Source: Spirochaetes bacterium GWF1_49_6
GTDB taxonomy: Bacteria; Spirochaetota; Brevinematia; Brevinematales; GWF1-51-8
Assembly: GCA_001829395.1 (NCBI GenBank)
Contig: MIBD01000032.1
Coordinates: 1,464-13,013 of the forward strand
DNA length: 11,550 nucleotides
Direction of reading: 5' to 3'
Part shown: positions 7,165 to 11,550 of the stretch, piece after piece
How positions within the stretch are numbered: position 1 is the first letter of the stretch
How the letters are laid out: the number at the start of each line of letters is the position of its first letter
Position numbers and translations under genes: made by a program
Notes under the pieces: generated by a model
What the model was told of the DNA's origin: nothing
The model's input: only the letters and a program-made list of their open reading frames with translations
Databases searched by the model: none

Positions 7165-8001
7165 ATGAAAGTTAAAATATCCGTATTATTCATATTTTTC
7201 GCGCTGATAGTCACTCCCGCGTTCGCATCCGTATGGGACGGCGCAGGGCTGACGCAGGTCTCCGAGGGCGTCGAGGATGATAAAAAAACGGTAACCCTCC
7301 AGAACGAATCGGGCGCGCAGTTCAAGGTGATTTACTCAGCGGATGTTTCCGATAAGCAGGCCGCGAAGATCGCCGATGTCGCCGGCGAGATCACCGGGTG
7401 GAAGACCATCCCGCTGAACGACCTTCGTTTTTTTATCAGCGATAAGACCATCGACGTCGTAGTCAGCCCGGTGAAAATCGAAATCAACAAGACTAATTTT
7501 TTGAGCTACTTCCCGTCGGGACTGTTCTTTTTCGTCGACCTGAACGATTATATCCTCCGTTACGATTTCCGCATGAATTATAAGGGCAACCTTTTCCTGC
7601 GCGTCAAGGGTATCTATGTGAACGAGACCGAGCTCCGCAAACAGATCGAATCGGCGGTCGCGAATCCCAAGGCGTATATCAAGACCGGCGATCTGGAATA
7701 CCTCGTCAATAAGCTCGAGGATCTCGAGGCGAAGGTCGCGCTTCTGAAGTACGACCTGTACGCCATACAGGAGGAAAATTTCCGCCTGAAAGCCGCGGTC
7801 GTATCTCTCCAGAACCGGAGTTTCTTCGGGGACGTATTCCCCGTGCCGATCGAGACCGTCACGAAAGTGGTCGAATTCAAGAAGGAAAACCCGTCGATGA
7901 ATAAAGATCAGATTCAGAAGGAGATGGAGAAGCAGGGCGTCAAGGTGTCCGGCAACGAAGTTTTCCTGATACTGAGCGTCTACTTCAACGAGTATAAATA
8001 G
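7165..8001 (+). CDS. Uncharacterised exported protein with coiled coil
   Basis: The family of this 278-residue protein is not recognised. Residues 1-21 are a classical signal peptide with a probable cleavage site AFA|S, so it is likely periplasmic or surface-exposed. Residues 22 to about 155 look beta-rich (KTVTLQNESGAQFKVIYSAD; GNLFLRVKGIYV). Residues about 176-217 form a coiled coil (LEYLVNKLEDLEAKVALL). Residues 237-278 are helical with a helix-turn-helix-like look (NPSMNKDQIQKEMEKQGVKV). The start at 7165 is set by AAGGAG (7153-7158) at 6-bp spacing and by the signal peptide; in-frame GTG (7144) and ATG (7150) codons lie upstream but precede the ribosome site. It ends the cyclase cassette and is followed by a hairpin. 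Its coiled coil could pair with that of the preceding membrane protein, an inference from co-location only. Confidence 0.83.
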   Translation: MKVKISVLFIFFALIVTPAFASVWDGAGLTQVSEGVEDDKKTVTLQNESGAQFKVIYSADVSDKQAAKIADVAGEITGWKTIPLNDLRFFISDKTIDVVVSPVKIEINKTNFLSYFPSGLFFFVDLNDYILRYDFRMNYKGNLFLRVKGIYVNETELRKQIESAVANPKAYIKTGDLEYLVNKLEDLEAKVALLKYDLYAIQEENFRLKAAVVSLQNRSFFGDVFPVPIETVTKVVEFKKENPSMNKDQIQKEMEKQGVKVSGNEVFLILSVYFNEYK

Positions 8002-8003
8002 CC

Positions 8004-8033
8004 TTCTCCGGTTCGCGTTCATCACCGGAAGAA
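8004..8033 (+). terminator. Hairpin after the cyclase cassette (weak terminator candidate)
   Basis: TTCTCCGGT (8004-8012) pairs with ACCGGAAGAA (8024-8033) in a 9-bp stem with one bulged A and an 11-base loop, starting 2 bases after the stop codon. The position suits an end-of-operon structure. No T-run follows, so it may stabilise the 3' end rather than terminate by itself. Confidence 0.4.
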
Positions 8034-8269
8034 ATACTGCATAACGGCCGTACTAAGTATGTTTCCATTGTCATTGCGATGCCGCGCTACAGAGTTTATT
8101 GAAGCGCGATAAAAGCAAGCTGTTTTTTCACAGAAGACCGCTTTTTCGCATCACTCACCGCAAAGACGGAAAACAGTAAAATCAACAATCCTTTTATCTG
8201 CCCGTTATCGCGGGAAACAACCTTCTTTATTCTAACCATCCGCGCTAAAACCACTCTATTTCTATAGAT
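8034..8269. other. Non-coding spacer with possible dispersed-repeat debris
   Basis: No credible gene is seen on either strand. The stretch TGTCATTGCGA (about 8069-8079) and, on the minus strand, a segment reading CGTCTTTGCGGTGAGTG (about 8152-8168) resemble short intergenic repeats I know from many bacterial genomes, which suggests decayed repeat copies. Small hairpins are possible at 8083-8106 (GCGCT/AGCGC) and near 8203-8214 (CCCG/CGGG). A minus-strand frame crosses the spacer but runs through the next gene's promoter and start and has no ribosome site. Confidence 0.35.
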
Positions 8270-8298
8270 TTGATATTTAACACGTATCCCGTTAAAAT
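8270..8298 (+). promoter_or_regulatory. Sigma70-type promoter for the VWA-TPR gene
   Basis: TTGATA (8270-8275), 17-bp spacer, then TAAAAT (8293-8298). The surrounding GTTAAAATAG is identical to the -10 region of the permease promoter at 2801-2810. The ATG of the downstream gene is 20 bp beyond the -10, with GGAGGT (8309-8314) directly before it, so the leader is very short. Confidence 0.65.
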
Positions 8299-8318
8299 AG
8301 AATAGCCCGGAGGTAACT

Positions 8319-10022
8319 ATGCATCTAGCGAACAGGGATATATGGATGTGGATTCTCATAGCGGTACTCGCGCTTACCGGCCTCATTATATGGAGTTTCA
8401 TGCGGCGGCGGAGTATCGTGAAACGGGTATTCTCCGAGGGTCAGCGGGCGTCCCTGCTGTCGAATTTCAGCCCCGGCGCGCGCCTGTTCCGCACGATTAT
8501 CCTCGGACTGTCGCTCTTTTTCCTCGGCCTCGCGATACTCGACCCCCGTTGGGGATCGCAGGCGGTCGAGCGCGAAATGTCCGGTATCGACGTCGTGTTC
8601 CTGATGGATATCTCCGCCAGTATGGATACCGAGGATGTCCCAGGGAGCCGTCTGGGGTACGCGAAACAGTTGTCCCAGCAGTTGATGAGTCTCCTCGCGG
8701 GCAACCGTATCGGGGTCGCGGGATACGCCGGATTCGGGTTTAAAGTCATCCCCCTGACCGCCGATATCAACGCGGCCATCCTATTCCTGAACGAGCTTTC
8801 CACATCGATGATAGATATACAGGGCTCCAACCTCGAGGACGGTATCAAGACCGCGATGGAGTTATTCGATAAACAGGCGCTGACCCACCGCGCGGTCGTG
8901 GTGTTCACCGACGGGGAGGACTACGAGTTCTCGCCGCTCAACCAGGCGAAGGAAGCCAAGCAGTCGGGGGTACGTATCTATACGGTCGGGATCGGCACCC
9001 CTGAGGGGGCTAAAGTCCCGATGCTCGACCAGTACGGCGCGGTGGAAGAATATATGATGGAGGGCGGTAAGCCTGTCATATCCCACCTGAACGAGGCGCT
9101 GCTGAAATCGGTGGCGCAGGAGACCGGCGCGCTCTATGCCCCCGGCACTGAGGACGGGATACTCCAGATCGCGAAGAGTCTCGGCGAACTGCAAAAGTCC
9201 AAGTTCGGCAGTAATATCTACGAGTTCATGGAGCCGCAGTACCAGTACTTTCTGATGGCCGCCGTGCTCCTGCTTCTGATCTATATCCTCATGCCCGACC
9301 GGAAACTGAACACCCGCAAACCCGCCGTTCCCCTCGCGGCGCTCGCGTTGGCGATGCTCCTGCCGATCGGCGGATACGCATCGGACGCGTCCGAAGGGGC
9401 GAAGGCGTATAAAAAGAACGAGTACGAGAAGGCGCTCCAGTTCTTCCAGAAGGCGATTACCGCCGACCCGAAGAACGACCTCCTGCGTTATAACGAGGCC
9501 AACACCTATTACCAGATGAAGCAGTACGCGCCCGCGATGACGGGATACCTTTCGCTGACGAACTCGAAGAATACCGACGCGCAGGCTAAGGCTTTCTATA
9601 ACCTCGGTAACGCGTTCGCCGCGCAGAAGGACTATAAGAACGCGCTCCTTTCCTATAAATACGTCCTCGACCACGCCGACCCGAAATCGGAAGTATTCCA
9701 GCGCGCGCTGAAAAACTTCGTATTCCTGAAGCAGAAATTCCCGCCCCAGCAGCAGAAAGACGACCAGAAAGATAAAAAGGATAATAAAGATCAGAAAGAT
9801 CAGCAGAATAAGGATAAAAATAAAGACCAGAAAGATAATCAGGATAATAAAGAGCCGCAGAACGAGGATAACCAGAAGCAGCAGCAGGCTCAACAGCAGA
9901 AGCCCATTTCCCCGACCGATATCGAGAACCTGCTGAACCTGATCGAGGAAGAGGAAAAGAAGCACCTGACGGACAAGGAAAAGCCCCAGGGGAAACTGGT
10001 CTATCCCAAGATAAAGTATTGA
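8319..10022 (+). CDS. Membrane VWA-domain protein fused to periplasmic TPR region (BatB/BatC-like)
   Basis: This 567-residue protein resembles a BatB (Aerotolerance) protein fused to a BatC-type TPR protein. TM segments lie at about 9-28 and 57-73. The VWA domain (about 90-285) has the metal-site motif DISAS (Asp97, Ser99, Ser101), Ser170 in GSNLEDGI where Thr is usual, and Asp198 in FTDGED. TM segments at about 310-326 and 336-353 close the VWA part. Three TPR-like units follow at about 359-451 (best one: FYNLGNAFAAQKDYKNALLS), then a Lys/Asp/Gln/Asn-rich low-complexity region (about 477-528) and a short helical acidic segment. In the known families these proteins act with a MoxR AAA+ ATPase in envelope assembly or stress tolerance; no MoxR, BatA or BatD gene is next to it. 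GGAGGT lies 4 bp before the ATG, and a strong promoter lies upstream. Confidence 0.88.
   Translation: MHLANRDIWMWILIAVLALTGLIIWSFMRRRSIVKRVFSEGQRASLLSNFSPGARLFRTIILGLSLFFLGLAILDPRWGSQAVEREMSGIDVVFLMDISASMDTEDVPGSRLGYAKQLSQQLMSLLAGNRIGVAGYAGFGFKVIPLTADINAAILFLNELSTSMIDIQGSNLEDGIKTAMELFDKQALTHRAVVVFTDGEDYEFSPLNQAKEAKQSGVRIYTVGIGTPEGAKVPMLDQYGAVEEYMMEGGKPVISHLNEALLKSVAQETGALYAPGTEDGILQIAKSLGELQKSKFGSNIYEFMEPQYQYFLMAAVLLLLIYILMPDRKLNTRKPAVPLAALALAMLLPIGGYASDASEGAKAYKKNEYEKALQFFQKAITADPKNDLLRYNEANTYYQMKQYAPAMTGYLSLTNSKNTDAQAKAFYNLGNAFAAQKDYKNALLSYKYVLDHADPKSEVFQRALKNFVFLKQKFPPQQQKDDQKDKKDNKDQKDQQNKDKNKDQKDNQDNKEPQNEDNQKQQQAQQQKPISPTDIENLLNLIEEEEKKHLTDKEKPQGKLVYPKIKY
9762..9887 (+). repeat. Degenerate 63-bp tandem duplication inside the VWA-TPR gene
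   Basis: GACCAGAAAGATAA occurs at 9762-9775 and 9825-9838, and AGGATAATAAAGA at 9778-9790 with a near-identical match at 9841-9853, both offset by 63 bp. The two 21-codon units encode DQKDKKDNKDQKDQQNKDKN and DQKDNQDNKEPQNEDNQKQQ (plus one residue each). The offset keeps the frame, as expected from slippage expansion of a charged linker. Confidence 0.6.
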
Positions 10023-10032
10023 ATATTCAATA
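10017..10032. promoter_or_regulatory. 16-bp perfect palindrome spanning the VWA-TPR stop codon
   Basis: TATTGAATATTCAATA (10017-10032) is fully self-complementary and includes the TGA stop at 10020-10022. It lies 58 bp before the next gene's start. With no loop it is a better operator than a terminator candidate. I could not place a convincing promoter in the 68-bp gap, so its role is open. Confidence 0.3.
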
Positions 10033-10090
10033 TTTAGCGGGGATTTTCCGATAAACAGAATGCCTATCGACGCGAGTTAATGGGGAAAGA

Positions 10091-11440
10091 ATGCGTTATT
10101 TTGTCAGTATACTCATATTCCTAATTCTGAAGGCGGGCCAGGCAGGCGCCGCTTATTACTTCATGCTGTTTTTCCAGATGAAATACGATATCTGGGTAGC
10201 CGCGTTCTACGGGGGCGCGTCGCTCTTCCAGTTCGCGTTTTACCTCTATGCCGCCCTCATATCCGGCAAGGGTGGGAACGCCGATATTCTCATCAAGCGG
10301 AATTCGTCGACGATCACCTACTTTATGGAACTCGTTGCGGTCGGAGCCTCTCTCTACTATCTTTTCATGCTGAGAAACCCGGTGCTGCCCCTCGAGTTTA
10401 TTTTCGTGGTCGCGGCACTGATCGGCAATCTTTTCTTCGCGGTACATAAAACAGTACTCTCGTTCCTCATCAGGAACTCCAAAATAAAGGTACACAGTTC
10501 CGGGATTATTTCGAATATCATATTCCTGTTCTTCGCGTTCGCCGTGCCGATCGCGTATATTGCCGCGAAGGAATTCTATTACCGGGAGAAAATCGACGCA
10601 ATCGATATTTACCTGATAACCGGCGCGCTATTCGTGAACTGGATCGTCGTGTTATGGCTGACGATTTCGAAAAACCGCCGCGGGACGTTAACCGCGCGCA
10701 CCCTCCACCCGGTAGACGTTTATATCGATAAGGATACGACTAAGGTATTCGACGATTGCGAAATCGGGTATATCCAGACCGAGATTAAGGAACTGTTCGC
10801 GCGCCTGATCCGCGAGAAAGAGAATATCATGCTGTTCAATAACTACACATCCGCGCAGATCAGGGAACACGCCGTCCGTTACGGGATAGAGATGAACGGG
10901 GAGACCAAGACGGCGACCATCGCGACCTTTATCTACGACGTCCCGAAGGAGATCACCGACCCGCAGGAAATCCTGCGTATCAATAACCGCATCGTCAGGA
11001 TTATCGGCGAGATGTCCGGGGATTACGACGGATACCCCTACTTCTATCATAATCACGCTATCGTCATATTCGGTATCCCGTTCTACTTCGACCATCAGAA
11101 GTATAACGCGGTGGAATGCGCGACCCGTATCATTTGGGATATTTATAATTTCGCCGGGGACGAAAGTCTGCGTATCGACGTCAGTACGGGGATATTCACA
11201 GGCCCGATTGTCTACGGTACGATGAATACGCCGGGGAAGAACCTGAAAGAAATCCGCGCGGTCGGCGCGTCGATAGACAACTCCTATAAGATCGCGGCGA
11301 TTTCCAAGAACCTCAAGGTGAAACTCCTGACAGACAATGAAACTATCGAAAGTCTCAAGACCAAGTTTTATGTGCAGAAAACCTATAAGATTAAACTGGA
11401 TACCGGCGAGATGATGCTCCTGAATCAGGTCAAGGCATAA
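10091..11440 (+). CDS. Multi-TM protein with degenerate class III cyclase-like C-terminal domain
   Basis: The first 195 residues of this 449-residue protein contain about six TM helices (near 3-26, 33-57, 74-93, 101-126, 138-160, 171-192) with no recognised sensor signature. Residues about 245-445 follow the class III cyclase layout: a linker like FxxYxSxxIxxxxxxxG (249-265), ATFIYDVPKEIT (278-289) at the first metal site, HNHAIVIFGIP (320-330), DVSTGIFTGPIVYG (363-376) and RAVGASIDNSYKI (389-401). Asp283 is retained, but the second metal Asp is Asn321, the usual Lys is Tyr317, the transition-state Asn is Asp396 and the Arg is Lys400. It is therefore probably catalytically dead and may bind a nucleotide or another cyclase. 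The ATG has GGGGAAAGA directly upstream. It may be co-transcribed with the VWA-TPR gene 68 bp before it. The alignment is by eye. Confidence 0.75.
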   Translation: MRYFVSILIFLILKAGQAGAAYYFMLFFQMKYDIWVAAFYGGASLFQFAFYLYAALISGKGGNADILIKRNSSTITYFMELVAVGASLYYLFMLRNPVLPLEFIFVVAALIGNLFFAVHKTVLSFLIRNSKIKVHSSGIISNIIFLFFAFAVPIAYIAAKEFYYREKIDAIDIYLITGALFVNWIVVLWLTISKNRRGTLTARTLHPVDVYIDKDTTKVFDDCEIGYIQTEIKELFARLIREKENIMLFNNYTSAQIREHAVRYGIEMNGETKTATIATFIYDVPKEITDPQEILRINNRIVRIIGEMSGDYDGYPYFYHNHAIVIFGIPFYFDHQKYNAVECATRIIWDIYNFAGDESLRIDVSTGIFTGPIVYGTMNTPGKNLKEIRAVGASIDNSYKIAAISKNLKVKLLTDNETIESLKTKFYVQKTYKIKLDTGEMMLLNQVKA

Positions 11441-11480
11441 CCCGTCCGGCGGTCACCCTATCGTGAAATAACCCAAACCC

Positions 11481-11550
11481 TTACTGGATTTCGAGCTTGC
11501 CCTTCAGGTTGCCGTTTTTATAGAGAAGCTGAAGAATAGTGATAATTTCA
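11481..11550 (-). CDS. 3' end of a converging gene, product unknown (cut by window edge)
   Basis: The minus strand reads open from the window edge to a TAA at 11481-11483, giving the C-terminal residues EIITILQLLYKNGNLKGKLE followed by IQ. The alternating hydrophobic and charged pattern and the codons look like those of the neighbouring genes, but 22 residues do not allow identification. It would converge with the plus-strand gene ending at 11440. The 40-bp gap between them shows no clear terminator hairpin with a T-run. Confidence 0.4.
   Translation of the reverse strand, partial: EIITILQLLYKNGNLKGKLEIQ

Noticed and set aside
8096..8401. 101-codon minus-strand ORF across the 8002-8318 spacer
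   Set aside because: It covers the promoter, ribosome site and first 80 bases of the well-supported VWA-TPR gene, has no ribosome site of its own, and its translation from the spacer looks like repeat-derived sequence.
8862..9965. 367-codon minus-strand ORF with long Leu/Ile/Phe runs
   Set aside because: The hydrophobic runs are the antisense of the Lys/Asp/Gln-rich linker of the VWA-TPR gene, not real TM segments.

Overview
The window reads as a bacterial chromosome segment of roughly balanced base composition, with long gene-sized ORFs, short spacers and good Shine-Dalgarno sites. The mix of a Cache/HAMP-type class III nucleotidyl cyclase, a second TM-anchored cyclase-like protein, an ankyrin-repeat lipoprotein with a relaxed lipobox, a von Willebrand A/TPR membrane protein and an XylH-like sugar permease recalls free-living spirochaetes. 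That placement is inference from gene content only; no rRNA or other phylogenetic marker is present.

Layout. Positions 1-1781, minus strand: thrC (threonine synthase) followed 16 bp later by the 5' part of purH, which runs off the left edge; these two form a probable housekeeping operon. Positions 1782-1952 are a divergent promoter region. Then on the plus strand come an ankyrin-repeat lipoprotein (1953-2753), a lone sugar ABC permease (2835-3986), and a tight three-gene cassette (4107-8001). The cassette encodes a membrane nucleotidyl cyclase, a single-TM coiled-coil protein overlapping it by 22 bp, and an exported coiled-coil protein 17 bp further on. A 317-bp spacer with a hairpin, possible dispersed-repeat debris and a strong promoter separates the cassette from a VWA-TPR protein (8319-10022). 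A multi-TM protein with a degenerate cyclase-like domain follows (10091-11440). The last 70 bases hold what looks like the 3' end of a converging minus-strand gene.

How they may work together. The biosynthetic pair on the left is unrelated to the rest. The region from 4107 to 11440 is rich in envelope proteins and is bracketed by one probably active cyclase (metal aspartates and transition-state Asn/Arg present, adenine-recognition Lys replaced by Ser) and one probable pseudo-cyclase (second metal Asp, Asn and Arg all replaced). The cyclase/coiled-coil/exported-protein cassette is the best candidate for an undescribed module: a receptor cyclase co-translated with two envelope proteins of unknown function. 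Four well-formed sigma70-type promoters are visible, three with 17-bp and one with 16-bp spacing; two share the same 10-base -10 region, and one is overlapped by a 9-bp-arm dyad. No CRISPR array, tRNA, rRNA, integrase or transposase gene was recognised.
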